This document shows positions 1 to 8,345 of a DNA stretch of 37,895 nt, one piece after another. The DNA comes from Pseudomonadales bacterium (lineage in GTDB: Bacteria; Pseudomonadota; Gammaproteobacteria; Pseudomonadales; JAHRWD01). A model generated the notes under the pieces. That model was not told the DNA's origin, did no database searches, and saw only the letters and a program-made list of their open reading frames with translations. The stretch's first letter is position 1. The number at the start of each line of letters is the position of its first letter. The stretch covers positions 1 to 37,895 of the forward strand of contig JAESUM010000013.1 in assembly GCA_016763075.1 (NCBI GenBank), in the 5' to 3' direction. The translations under genes were made by a program, and so were the position numbers.

Positions 1-2599
1 GCCATTGGTCTACGTCGATCCTGGCTATTTTTATAATATCCGCCGCGGTGCCTTGCATTGGCGCGTTGATCGCGGCGCGCGCTGCAGCTTGCTTGCGCAT
101 ATGGTTACGCGACTGGATTTCTGGCAGGTAAAGCCGCCGGCCAAACAGGGTTTCAACATACCCTTGCTGCTCTGCAGTTTCGCGAATGCGCTCCATATAT
201 TCCCGCACACCGGTGTAACGCTCGAAATATTGATCCATATATTGCTGAGCAAGATTACGCGAAATATCCAGCTGGTTACCCAGTCCAAAGGCCGACATGC
301 CATACATCAAACCGAAGTTAATCGCTTTAGCGCTGCGCCGTTGGTCGTTATCTACTTCGTCAATATCAACATCAAATACTTCAGCTGCAGTGGCTTTGTG
401 AATATCTAACCCCGCACTAAAGGCGTTGATTAACCCTGGGTCTGCAGACAAGTGCGCCATGATTCGCAGTTCAATTTGGGAGTAATCCGCCGCTACCAAT
501 TTATAACCTTCCGGCGCAATAAATGCTTGGCGAATACGCCGGCCTTCCTGGGTCCGAACCGGTATATTTTGCAAATTCGGGCCGGTTGAAGAAAGCCTGC
601 CAGTTGCCGTTACTGCTTGGTGGTACGAGGTATGTACCCGTCCAGTTTTAGGGCAAACCTGCTCGGGCAGCCTGTCGGTGTAAGTCGACTTCAACTTAGC
701 TAGTGAGCGGTATTCTAAAATCACTTTGGGTAGCGGATAGTCTTGAGCCAGCTCTTTTAATACTGGCTCTGCGGTGGAGGGTTGGCCCTTGGGGGTTTTC
801 TTAATAATGGGCAGTTTTAGTTTCTCGAAAAAGATTTCCTGTAGCTGTTTTGGCGAGCCCAAATTAAACGGCTGGCCGGCTAAGTCGTGCGCTTCGCTTT
901 CTAACTCGATTAAACGCAGCCCCAGCTCATTGCTTTGGGTTGCTAACAGGCCGCTGTCTATCAACGCGCCGTTTCGTTCAATCCGGCTCAGCACACTCAG
1001 CAATGGCATCTCTATCGCTTCGAATACGCTTTTGGGGCCTTCCTGCTCTTTTAGCTGCGCCCATATCACCTCATCAAGCGCCAGGGTGACATCGGCATCT
1101 TCTGCGGCGTACGGCCCTGCTTGCTCTAACGGCACTTGGCTAAAGCCAATATGCTTGGCGCCTTTGCCGGCCACATCTTCATAATGAATGGTGGTTCGAT
1201 CCAAGTGGCGCAGCGCCAAAGAATCCATATCGTGGCGGCCAGCGGTGCTGTTAAGCATGTAAGATTCGAGCATGGTGTCCCGCACGATACCCTCAAGGCA
1301 GATGTCGTAATTGGCCAACACGCTTTTGTCGTATTTTAGGTTCTGGCCGATTTTGGCTTTATTAGGGTCTTCAAGTAACGGCTTTAGCTGGGCGAGCACC
1401 CAGTCGCGCTCGAGCTGTTCCGGCACACCGACATAATCATGCGCGACTGGAACATAAGCCGCTTCGCCAGGTTTTACTGAGAACGACAGGCCAACGATCT
1501 CGGCCGTCATGTAATCAAGGCTGGTGGTTTCGGTATCCACCGAAATAAGATCCGCAGCATGCAAACGATCCAGCCAAAGCAAAAATGCTTCTTTGGTCAT
1601 GACCGTTTCATAATTGCCATTGGGCTTGGCTGTGGGTTCTGTCGATTCGTCGCTTTCGCTTTCATCAGCGGGAGCAGACGTCACCGTTCCCGGAGTTGAG
1701 GTCAGCACCAAAGTTTGGTCGTTTAGCTCGTTAACCCAACCTTTAAACTCCAGCTCAGTGAACAGCTCCAAAAGCGCAGCATTGTCTGCGGGTACGTGCA
1801 GCAGCTCGTTGGGTTGCTGCTCTAATTCAACGTCACATTTAATGGTTACCAGCTCACGTGAGAGCGGGATTTGGTCCAATTGGTTACGCAGTTTTTCGCC
1901 AATTTTTCCTTTGATATCGTCGGCGTGTTCTACCAACTGGTCGATATCACCGTAAGTTGCCAGCCATTTCACTGCGGTTTTTGGGCCTACTCCAGCCACC
2001 CCAGGCACGTTATCGGATTTATCGCCCATCAGCGCAAGGTAATCGATAATTTGATCAGGCCGCACACCAAATTTGGCCTCCACACCAGCCTCATCAAGGC
2101 GGCTGTTGTCCATGGTGTTGATTAAGCTAATATGCTGGTTCACCAACTGCGCCATGTCTTTGTCGCCGGTTGATATCACTGCATCCATTTTTAGCTGGGT
2201 AGCCTGAACCGCCAGGGTTCCAATGACGTCGTCGGCTTCTACTCCTTCTACCATCAGCAGCGGTAAACCCATGGCTTTAATAATTTGATGAATCGGCTCA
2301 ATTTGAGGGCGCAAATCATCGGGCATGGGTGGCCGGTTGGCTTTGTATTCTTTGTACATATCGTGGCGAAAGGTTTTGCCTTTTGCATCAAACACCACAG
2401 CTACCGGACTGCCGGGGTAATCTGCAATCAAGCGCCGAATCATATTGATCACCCCTTTCACCGCGCCGGTTTGCATGCCCTTAGAGGTCATCAGTGGCGG
2501 CAATGCGTGAAAGGCTCTATACAGATAAGAGGAGCCATCAACCAACAATAGTGGTAGTTGTGCAGGGGTCGTATTTTCAGGTGTAGAAGAAGTCGGCAT
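1..2599 (-). CDS. polA: DNA polymerase I, partial (C-terminus beyond window)
   Basis: DNA polymerase I, used for Okazaki fragment processing and excision repair. About 866 residues are visible from an ATG at 2599; the reading frame runs off the window at position 2. The N-terminal 5'-nuclease domain begins LLVDGSSYLYRAFHA. The 3'-5' exonuclease domain keeps its acidic motifs (DTETTSL, GQNLKYDKS, YAAEDADVTL), so proofreading should be active. The polymerase domain shows motif A (DYSQIELRI) and motif B (RRSAKAINFGLMYG). Judged against E. coli PolA, roughly 60 residues are missing, including the VHDE-type motif C. The start has no strong Shine-Dalgarno sequence. The gene is divergent from thrB across about 250 bases. 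Identity is certain; only the start codon is open to doubt. Confidence 0.97.
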   Translation of the reverse strand, partial: MPTSSTPENTTPAQLPLLLVDGSSYLYRAFHALPPLMTSKGMQTGAVKGVINMIRRLIADYPGSPVAVVFDAKGKTFRHDMYKEYKANRPPMPDDLRPQIEPIHQIIKAMGLPLLMVEGVEADDVIGTLAVQATQLKMDAVISTGDKDMAQLVNQHISLINTMDNSRLDEAGVEAKFGVRPDQIIDYLALMGDKSDNVPGVAGVGPKTAVKWLATYGDIDQLVEHADDIKGKIGEKLRNQLDQIPLSRELVTIKCDVELEQQPNELLHVPADNAALLELFTELEFKGWVNELNDQTLVLTSTPGTVTSAPADESESDESTEPTAKPNGNYETVMTKEAFLLWLDRLHAADLISVDTETTSLDYMTAEIVGLSFSVKPGEAAYVPVAHDYVGVPEQLERDWVLAQLKPLLEDPNKAKIGQNLKYDKSVLANYDICLEGIVRDTMLESYMLNSTAGRHDMDSLALRHLDRTTIHYEDVAGKGAKHIGFSQVPLEQAGPYAAEDADVTLALDEVIWAQLKEQEGPKSVFEAIEMPLLSVLSRIERNGALIDSGLLATQSNELGLRLIELESEAHDLAGQPFNLGSPKQLQEIFFEKLKLPIIKKTPKGQPSTAEPVLKELAQDYPLPKVILEYRSLAKLKSTYTDRLPEQVCPKTGRVHTSYHQAVTATGRLSSTGPNLQNIPVRTQEGRRIRQAFIAPEGYKLVAADYSQIELRIMAHLSADPGLINAFSAGLDIHKATAAEVFDVDIDEVDNDQRRSAKAINFGLMYGMSAFGLGNQLDISRNLAQQYMDQYFERYTGVREYMERIRETAEQQGYVETLFGRRLYLPEIQSRNHMRKQAAARAAINAPMQGTAADIIKIARIDVDQW

Positions 2600-2850
2600 A
2601 GGGAGATCAGTAGGGGGTTTAATAGGATTCGCCGCAGCGGCGCTATACTTATAAAATCATCGGAACTGTACAGGATGAATTATCAAAAAGCGATTGATCT
2701 GCGCCCCAAGCAGCACTGTTTATGGCGCCAATATCAAGGCCACCCATTAGGCTGATCGATGCACTTATCCCGTACCATTTAACCAATATCATTTGGTCAT
2801 AACGAACAGCACATCACATTTGAGCCTTCACCCACTAAGCGAGTATTTAT

Positions 2851-3861
2851 TTGGCTATCATCACCCCACTTAGCCGCAAGCAGGTGCAACTATTTTTGCT
2901 GGACTACCCGCGCCTTGGCCAGCTAGTAGACCTGCAACCCACCGAGCACGGCATAGAAAACACCAACTACTTTGTGAGTCTGCAGCGCCAAGGGCACAAA
3001 CCTGCGCGCTACGTGCTTACCTTATTTGAACAACTCACAGCCCTGCAATGGCCCTTCTACAACCAGCTATTACAAACACTGGCAGCTCATGGGTTGCCAG
3101 TGCCGGCGCCCATGCCCAGCCAGCAAGATGCAATTTACACCTCTGTTAACCATAAACCGATGCTGCTTTTCCCGCGGTTCACAGGCAAACACCCTGGTCA
3201 CGTAAACACCCAACATTGCGAAGAAATCGGTTTATTTTTAGGTCACATGCACGGCATCACCAGCACGCTTAATATCCACAAACAAAACTCCAGCAACCTC
3301 GATTGGATGCACAAATGCCATACACAATTAAGGCACCATTTGAGCGCCATAGACTTACAATTGCTTGAATCAGAAATAGCGGTTTATCATGCCGCGCGCA
3401 CCAAATTTGGTGCGTTACCTGCTGGAATCATCCATGCTGATCTGTTTCGTGATAACGCCTTGTTTGAAGGCAACACACTCACTGGCGTGATAGATTTCTA
3501 CAACGCCTGCAGTGCGCCGCTGCTTTATGACTTGGCCGTAGTGGCCAATGATTGGTGCCGTTTAGCGCCCAAAACAGTGCCGACAGCAGCACCAAAAAAA
3601 GCGCCCTTAGAGAGCGCCACTTTTGAGTTCTCCCCGCAACTTACTACTTCACTGCTAAAAGCCTATTCGCAGCAACGAAGCATTACAGAGATAGAAAAAC
3701 AAGCCTGGCCACTGATGTGCCGGTTTGCGGCATGCCGGTTTTGGTTATCGCGCTTATTAAGCCACTACTTTGCAGAACCCGGCAAACCCAGCAAAGACCC
3801 TGCTGAGTTTCGGCGCATTCTACTTGAGCGCATTGAAACCCCTGCTCGGTTTGTTGAGTAA
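2851..3861 (+). CDS. thrB: Homoserine kinase (ThrB, APH-fold type)
   Basis: Homoserine kinase phosphorylates homoserine with ATP in threonine biosynthesis in the cytoplasm. The 336-residue protein belongs to the aminoglycoside-phosphotransferase-fold form found in pseudomonads, not the GHMP-kinase form of E. coli. Diagnostic segments are GIENTNYFV near the N-terminus, the catalytic loop IIHADLFRDNALF (about residue 192) and the metal-binding VIDFYNAC. An in-frame stop at 2836-2838 leaves a TTG at 2851 as the only usual start codon; an AGCGAG-like ribosome site lies upstream. It is slightly longer than the roughly 316-residue family norm because of an Ala/Pro/Lys-rich insert near residues 235-255. 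Its last 97 bases overlap the convergent gene on the other strand. Confidence 0.93.
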   Translation: MAIITPLSRKQVQLFLLDYPRLGQLVDLQPTEHGIENTNYFVSLQRQGHKPARYVLTLFEQLTALQWPFYNQLLQTLAAHGLPVPAPMPSQQDAIYTSVNHKPMLLFPRFTGKHPGHVNTQHCEEIGLFLGHMHGITSTLNIHKQNSSNLDWMHKCHTQLRHHLSAIDLQLLESEIAVYHAARTKFGALPAGIIHADLFRDNALFEGNTLTGVIDFYNACSAPLLYDLAVVANDWCRLAPKTVPTAAPKKAPLESATFEFSPQLTTSLLKAYSQQRSITEIEKQAWPLMCRFAACRFWLSRLLSHYFAEPGKPSKDPAEFRRILLERIETPARFVE

Positions 3862-4733
3862 CCGCTGAGCACTAACAAAGCCAAACCAGTTACAAATATT
3901 AACCCCGGCTCCGAAAGAACTATCGCCCGGCTGTTGGTGCCGGAGGTATCGACCACCGTAATGTTATCAATGGCGAATTCATCGCGAGAACCTGATCCCG
4001 CCAAATCATCAAACGACCAGCGTAAAAACAATGGGTCTGCCGCGGCCCAATTGATCGACGATAACGAAATAGATTCCAACACTCCGGCCCAACTGGCATT
4101 CGCATCTGCTGCTTCGTTGCTGTTAAAAACGGCTAACGAGTTATAGCTGTTTTCATCACCCATCGCATATTCAAACTCAACCACCGACGAACGGCCGGCG
4201 TTGTTTAGCTCAAACAGATCAAACTGAATATCTATTGAATGAATCGTCGCAGAGGACTGATTGATGATTCGTAATGAAATATCGCCAGGGGTTAAGTCCG
4301 AGCTGGTTTGCTGAATACCCAGCGCGACATTAGGTGAACCGTTACCATTGCTGATATCAAAGGCATATACCCCGCCGGTTGTTACACCGCCGTTGGAACT
4401 ACCACGTGCGAAATCACCTATGTCATAAGTTGCCGCAAATGTGCCGTCGCCATGAGATAACCCGGTCACACGAAACACCTCCGAATGTAGCTGGCCAGTA
4501 TTAGGGTTAATTGCAAACCCTGAGCCATCAAAACCAGAAAAGTTTTCGGAATATATGGTAGTGGCTAACGCCGGATAAGCACTTAATGCAAGCACGCTAA
4601 ACAGCGCGCAACGCCGAATGTTAAACAAATTTTTAGCGCACAAAGAAACAAGCGGTTTGATACTTTTTTCAAACCGCCGCTGAAAAATCCGAAGGGTACA
4701 AACGGCAGATCGTATACTGGGGAAACGTAGCAT
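3765..4733 (-). CDS. Exported PEP-CTERM-like protein of unknown function
   Basis: About 322 residues from an ATG at 4733, preceded by AAAGGAG 11 bases upstream; a GTG at 4763 would add ten residues. A long basic N-terminal stretch of about 45 residues precedes a signal-like hydrophobic core ending YPALA. The mature part is rich in Ser, Asn, Gly and Asp and looks like a beta-sandwich surface protein. Near the C-terminus there is SEPG, a hydrophobic helix (LIFVTGLALLVLSGY) and basic residues, which is the layout of a PEP-CTERM sorting signal. About 25 more residues follow, encoded opposite the end of thrB. Such a tail is unusual, because these signals normally end a few residues after the helix. 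The true function is unknown. A decayed PEP-CTERM gene lies just upstream. Confidence 0.7.
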   Translation of the reverse strand: MLRFPSIRSAVCTLRIFQRRFEKSIKPLVSLCAKNLFNIRRCALFSVLALSAYPALATTIYSENFSGFDGSGFAINPNTGQLHSEVFRVTGLSHGDGTFAATYDIGDFARGSSNGGVTTGGVYAFDISNGNGSPNVALGIQQTSSDLTPGDISLRIINQSSATIHSIDIQFDLFELNNAGRSSVVEFEYAMGDENSYNSLAVFNSNEAADANASWAGVLESISLSSINWAAADPLFLRWSFDDLAGSGSRDEFAIDNITVVDTSGTNSRAIVLSEPGLIFVTGLALLVLSGYSTNRAGVSMRSSRMRRNSAGSLLGLPGSAK

Positions 4734-4882
4734 CTTAGAAATCACTCCTTTGATATACAACACCGCGCATCCTGTGCAGTGGCGATTCCAACACTGGAAC
4801 CAAGTAGAAAACTTTACATTAACTGTCTGGTTTTATCACAGGTTATTTTTAAGCCTTGTAAAGCTTAAGCAAATTTTAATAC

Positions 4883-4918
4883 AAAAAAAGCCCGCCCTTG
4901 TTACAAAACAGGCTTTTT
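4883..4918 (-). terminator. Rho-independent terminator after PEP-CTERM pseudogene
   Basis: On the minus strand AAAGCC and GGGCTTTTTTT flank an inner TGTT/AACA pairing, giving a hairpin followed by a seven-T run. It lies about 70 bases past the stop of the PEP-CTERM remnant and would end its transcription. The plus strand also ends in five T residues, so it may work in both directions. Confidence 0.6.
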
Positions 4919-4989
4919 AAAACTAGTCTTTGAAGCTAAACAGTCGCTATATCTTATATAGAAAATAACACAGCAAACTACCTAAAAAA

Positions 4990-5437
4990 CTACTGCTCGA
5001 ATTTCTTTTTGCGCATGTATCCAAAGCCGACTAGACCTAACGCAAACAACGCAATAGATGCAGGCTCCGGTACGTCAGTGCTTCCACCGCCTACCAAATA
5101 CACCGGATGCATTTAAGATCACGGTTGGTGATGCTGGGATGGCAATACCCTCAAGTCCAAAAGCACCAATACTTATGATATTGCTAGGGTCAATTCCAAA
5201 GCTGTTTACATCATCAGTAAAAAACAAAGCGAAACGGTCAACACAAGAGGCCAATGGCAAGAAATGCATTCCAGTCAAAGCCGAAAGAGGTTTCCCGCAT
5301 CGTCGCTCCACTGTGATCCACTACCTGTTCGAACAGCCCACCCTTGATAATGTGAATAAGCAGTCCAGCCCTCTCCTATCTCACCGCCAATATAGCCAAT
5401 TGCAAAAGAAGAGATATGGGGCAGTTTTATAACACGT
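4990..5437 (-). pseudogene. Decayed PEP-CTERM sorting-domain protein
   Basis: The 3' end encodes a textbook PEP-CTERM tail from about 5073 to a TAG at 4990-4992: VPEPASIALFALGLVGFGY, then MRKKKFEQ. Upstream, secreted-protein-like sequence continues only by changing frame three times. From 5' to 3' the pieces are YIGGEIGEGWTAYSHYQGW (about 5400-5280), SFGFDWNAFLAIG (about 5285-5240), DRFALFFTDDVNSFGIDPSN with a following stretch (about 5240-5100), and the tail. All three shifts have the same sense, each as if one base had been gained or two lost, so the first and last pieces share a frame. No signal peptide or start could be found. It is most likely a pseudogene. Clustered sequencing indels are a weaker alternative, because neighbouring genes are intact. 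Confidence 0.75.
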
Positions 5438-5552
5438 TCTTTTTATTAGGTTTTATGGTTAGCCTTAACTTTGACAAGCTAAAACCGTAAAAAAAGCTGA
5501 CACCCCACACTTCGTAATTTTCTAATCACCGAACCCTTTATAGCGCTCAATA

Positions 5553-5584
5553 AAAACCCGCACTCAACTAAGAACGCGGGTTTT
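5553..5584 (-). terminator. Rho-independent terminator after SDR gene
   Basis: A perfect nine-base stem, AAAACCCGC with GCGGGTTTT, encloses a 14-base loop and ends in a T run on the minus strand. It sits 40 bases past the stop codon of the short-chain dehydrogenase. Confidence 0.8.
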
Positions 5585-5624
5585 AATTTACTTAGAGACT
5601 GCCCTCAAAAGAGGGTTTAAAGCT

Positions 5625-6179
5625 CTATTTTTTAGCTGGGTTTAGAACCAACTTGTCTTCTGGCTTACGTGTTCCAACATTACTCATGTCAGAAATTTGT
5701 GCCCAGTTAGCCGCGACGTCTTCAACCGTAACGTTTTTGCCAAGATCAATTTTTTCGTTTTGCATCATCTCTGCAACACCAAAAGAACCGCCCTGCGCCT
5801 GAATGATGACGCCATTTGGCGCATCGTCGCAAACCATGTATAGCGCACCAGGAGTAACTAGCTCAGGAGGCATTTGCTCAGCAACTTCACCAGGAAGTAG
5901 GTCTTCAGTCATACGTGTTAGCGCAGCTGGAGCCAATGAGTTGGTGTGAACGTTGTATTTTGCGCCTTCTAATTTTGCAGAGTTCATGAAACCAACCATG
6001 CCCAATTTAGCTGCAGAGTAGTTAGTTTGTCCGAAGTTACCGAACAATCCAGAACCAGAAGTAGTCATTAGGATACGACCATACTTTTGAGCTTTCATGA
6101 TATCCCAGCACGCTTTAGCCACGTTTACTGCGCCGATTAGGTGAACGTCACAAACCAGCTCAAAATCGTCCAGAGTCAT
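5625..6179 (-). CDS. SDR / 3-hydroxyacyl-CoA dehydrogenase-like, 3' part of frameshifted gene
   Basis: This 184-residue frame is the C-terminal part of a classical short-chain dehydrogenase resembling the (3R)-hydroxyacyl-CoA dehydrogenase domain of MFE-2 (HSD17B4 type). It begins MTLDDFELVCDVHLIGAVNV and carries the catalytic Ser (TTSGSG, about 41-43), Tyr54 and Lys58 (NYSAAK). The N-terminal cofactor-binding part lies in the frame ending at 6176. The two overlap by four bases (ATGA). A single minus-one shift on the AAA codon before the TGA would join them into a 295-residue protein, the family's usual size. Independent re-initiation at the ATG is possible but would give a fragment without the Rossmann glycine motif. 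The cause may be a real mutation, programmed slippage or an assembly error. Confidence 0.85.
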   Translation of the reverse strand: MTLDDFELVCDVHLIGAVNVAKACWDIMKAQKYGRILMTTSGSGLFGNFGQTNYSAAKLGMVGFMNSAKLEGAKYNVHTNSLAPAALTRMTEDLLPGEVAEQMPPELVTPGALYMVCDDAPNGVIIQAQGGSFGVAEMMQNEKIDLGKNVTVEDVAANWAQISDMSNVGTRKPEDKLVLNPAKK

Positions 6180-6511
6180 TTTGAGAAGCTTTTGTCACGC
6201 AGGATACCGGCGTTGTTAATCAAAATATGAACGGTGCCGAAAGCTTTAACCGCGTCGTCAACAATGCTTTGTGCGCCGGCACGGTCAGAAACTGAACCAC
6301 CGTTTGCAATGGCTTCGCCGCCAGCTGCTTTAATTTCAGCAACAACCGCATCAGCAGCTGCACTTGAACCGCCAGTACCATCTACTGAACCACCAAGGTC
6401 ATTCACAACTACTTTTGCGCCACGACGAGCAAGTTCAAGTGCGTGTGCTTTACCTAATCCATTTCCGCCACCGGTTACGATTGCGACTTTGCCTTCAAAA
6501 CTAATTGTCAT
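6176..6511 (-). CDS. SDR / 3-hydroxyacyl-CoA dehydrogenase-like, 5' part of frameshifted gene
   Basis: The N-terminal 111 residues of the same short-chain dehydrogenase. The ATG at 6511 is preceded by AAAGGA eight bases upstream, which decides the start over an in-frame extension to 6616. The NAD(P)-binding TGGGNGLG motif is at residues 13-20 and NNAG at 99-102. The frame ends in DKSFSK followed by TGA. Family members continue directly into a segment like KMTLDDFEL, which is exactly what the overlapping downstream frame encodes. Alone, this piece lacks the catalytic Tyr and Lys and cannot be an active enzyme. A likely role, if joined, is oxidation of a (3R)-hydroxyacyl-CoA or hydroxysteroid-CoA intermediate. 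The gene is divergent from murJ across about 260 bases in which I saw no other gene. Confidence 0.85.
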   Translation of the reverse strand: MTISFEGKVAIVTGGGNGLGKAHALELARRGAKVVVNDLGGSVDGTGGSSAAADAVVAEIKAAGGEAIANGGSVSDRAGAQSIVDDAVKAFGTVHILINNAGILRDKSFSK

Positions 6512-6772
6512 TAGAAATTTCCTTTGTGTGTATTGAACGTAGATCGAACCTAGCTTCGGCCAATAGGCAAGCCTAATGTGCTGACATAAGACGCCAAAAT
6601 AGTTAAACGTCGGCATGCTTGCATCGAAGAGGTAAGATGATTTTTATTGTAAATGACCGAGCCAAACCACACGAAAATGAGCGGCTTGCTGCGGGAGAGA
6701 AGTCGGCAGGCTATACCTGCTGGTCTTATCAGGTGATAATTCTAGGGAAATTAACTCCAAATTGGAATATGA

Positions 6773-8335
6773 ATGCAGCAAGATAGCAACAATAAGCGCC
6801 GTTCTTTACTGAAATCCGGCCTTGTAGTCTCCTTTTTCACTATGTTGTCGCGTGTTTTTGGTTTAACGCGAGATATTGTCATCGCAAACTTTATCGGTGC
6901 CAGTGCTGGTGCGGATGCCTTTTTTGTCGCTTTTAAGATCCCTAACTTCCTAAGAAGGCTATTTGCCGAGGGTGCTTTTGCGCAGGCTTTTGTGCCGGTA
7001 TTGTCGGAATACCGTGAATCGGGCGACCCCAAAAAACTTCGCGAGCTCATCAACCATGTAGCCGGTGTATTGGGGTTGGTGTTGTTGGTTATCACCGTTA
7101 TTGCAATGCTAGCTGCGCCGCTATTAGCTTGGTTGTTTGCGCCAGGGTTTTACGCTGATTCGGCCAAAATGGCGCTCACCACCGACATGCTGCGCATCAC
7201 TTTTCCGTACCTTATTTTAATCTCACTTACCGGCTTTGCTGGCAGTATTTTAAACAGCTTTGGGCGCTTTGCCGCGCCGGCCTTCACCCCCATTTTGCTT
7301 AATATATCGCTCATCGGTTGTGCGCTGTTCGCTGCACCGCTTTTAGAGCAACCGGTAATGGCGCTGGCTTGGGGGGTGTTGCTTGCTGGGTTCTTGCAGC
7401 TGTTGTTTCAACTGCCGTTTTTATATGCCATTGGCATGGTGCCCAAACCACGCTTTAAGCCGCAAGACGAAGGCGTTAAAAAGGTTGCCAAGCTCATGAT
7501 TCCGGCTTTGTTTGGGGTTTCAGTTAGCCAGATCAACCTGTTGCTAGATACCATTTTGGCGTCTTTTTTGATCACTGGTAGTGTTTCGTGGCTCTACTAT
7601 TCCGACCGTTTGGTAGAACTGCCTCTGGGGGTGATTGGCATTGCCATTGCTACGGTAATTTTGCCGAGCCTTTCGCGCATTCATGCCCGCAAACAAGGCG
7701 ACCATTTTTCATCAACACTGGACTGGGCGTTACGGCTCATTGTGCTGATTGGAATTCCGGCGGCCACCGCGCTGGTGGTACTGGCTAAACCTTTGATCAC
7801 CACTTTGTTCCAATACGGTGAGATGACCAGTAACGATGTCGAGAAAATTTCCGGCAGCCTACAAGCGTACTCGCTTGGGTTGCTCGCCTTTATGCTGATT
7901 AAGGTTTTGGCACCGGGCTATTTTTCACGTCAAGATACCAAGACACCGGTGAAAATTGGTATTAAAGCGATGGTTGCCAACATGGTGTTTAACTTGGCGC
8001 TGATTGTTCCTTTTGCCCATGTTGGCTTAGCGTTAGCGACCTCTTTATCGGCTTGGCTAAACGCGTACTGGCTGTACGCTGGCCTGCGCAAACAGGGGGT
8101 GTACAACCCTGCAGCTGACTGGGTTTCTATTTTGTGCAAAATAGCACTCGCTACCTTGGCAATGGGCTTTGTGCTCTGGTTTGGTAGTCACGAAATGGGG
8201 GACTGGCAAGCCTGGTCTTGGTTTGAACGCAGTTGGCGGCTTGCGGTGCTGTGCTGCAGCGGGCTGGGTGTTTATTTGCTGGTGCTGCTGGCAACAGGAG
8301 TTCGTCCGCATCAATTTGTACAACAAACACACTGA
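6773..8335 (+). CDS. murJ: Lipid II flippase MurJ
   Basis: MurJ (MviN) moves the peptidoglycan precursor lipid II across the inner membrane. The 520-residue protein is almost wholly hydrophobic, with about 14 predicted membrane segments. Family-typical sequence is found throughout: LKSGLVVSFFTMLSRVFGLTRD at the start is followed by ADAFFVAFKIPNFLRRLFAE and EGAFAQAFVPVLSEY, which carry conserved Arg and Glu residues of the transport cavity. Length matches the family. The ATG at 6773 has only a weak ribosome site. The downstream DUF1415 gene starts 10 bases after the stop and its ribosome site (GAGGG) overlaps the stop, so the two are probably cotranscribed. In many gammaproteobacteria murJ is followed by ribF instead. 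Confidence 0.96.
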   Translation: MQQDSNNKRRSLLKSGLVVSFFTMLSRVFGLTRDIVIANFIGASAGADAFFVAFKIPNFLRRLFAEGAFAQAFVPVLSEYRESGDPKKLRELINHVAGVLGLVLLVITVIAMLAAPLLAWLFAPGFYADSAKMALTTDMLRITFPYLILISLTGFAGSILNSFGRFAAPAFTPILLNISLIGCALFAAPLLEQPVMALAWGVLLAGFLQLLFQLPFLYAIGMVPKPRFKPQDEGVKKVAKLMIPALFGVSVSQINLLLDTILASFLITGSVSWLYYSDRLVELPLGVIGIAIATVILPSLSRIHARKQGDHFSSTLDWALRLIVLIGIPAATALVVLAKPLITTLFQYGEMTSNDVEKISGSLQAYSLGLLAFMLIKVLAPGYFSRQDTKTPVKIGIKAMVANMVFNLALIVPFAHVGLALATSLSAWLNAYWLYAGLRKQGVYNPAADWVSILCKIALATLAMGFVLWFGSHEMGDWQAWSWFERSWRLAVLCCSGLGVYLLVLLATGVRPHQFVQQTH

Positions 8336-8345
8336 GGGCGTAACC

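Noticed and set aside
774-2125. Several plus-strand open frames inside polA
   Set aside because: They are antisense to clearly conserved polymerase I coding sequence and have no ribosome sites or recognisable domains.
2675-2755. A 26-codon plus-strand frame starting MNYQKAIDLRPK
   Set aside because: Its AGG lies directly against the ATG, it is very short, and no family is recognised; probably chance.
8169-8345. N-terminal extension of the DUF1415 gene from a GTG at 8169
   Set aside because: It overlaps conserved murJ sequence in another frame; the ATG at 8346 has its own ribosome site and gives the normal family start.
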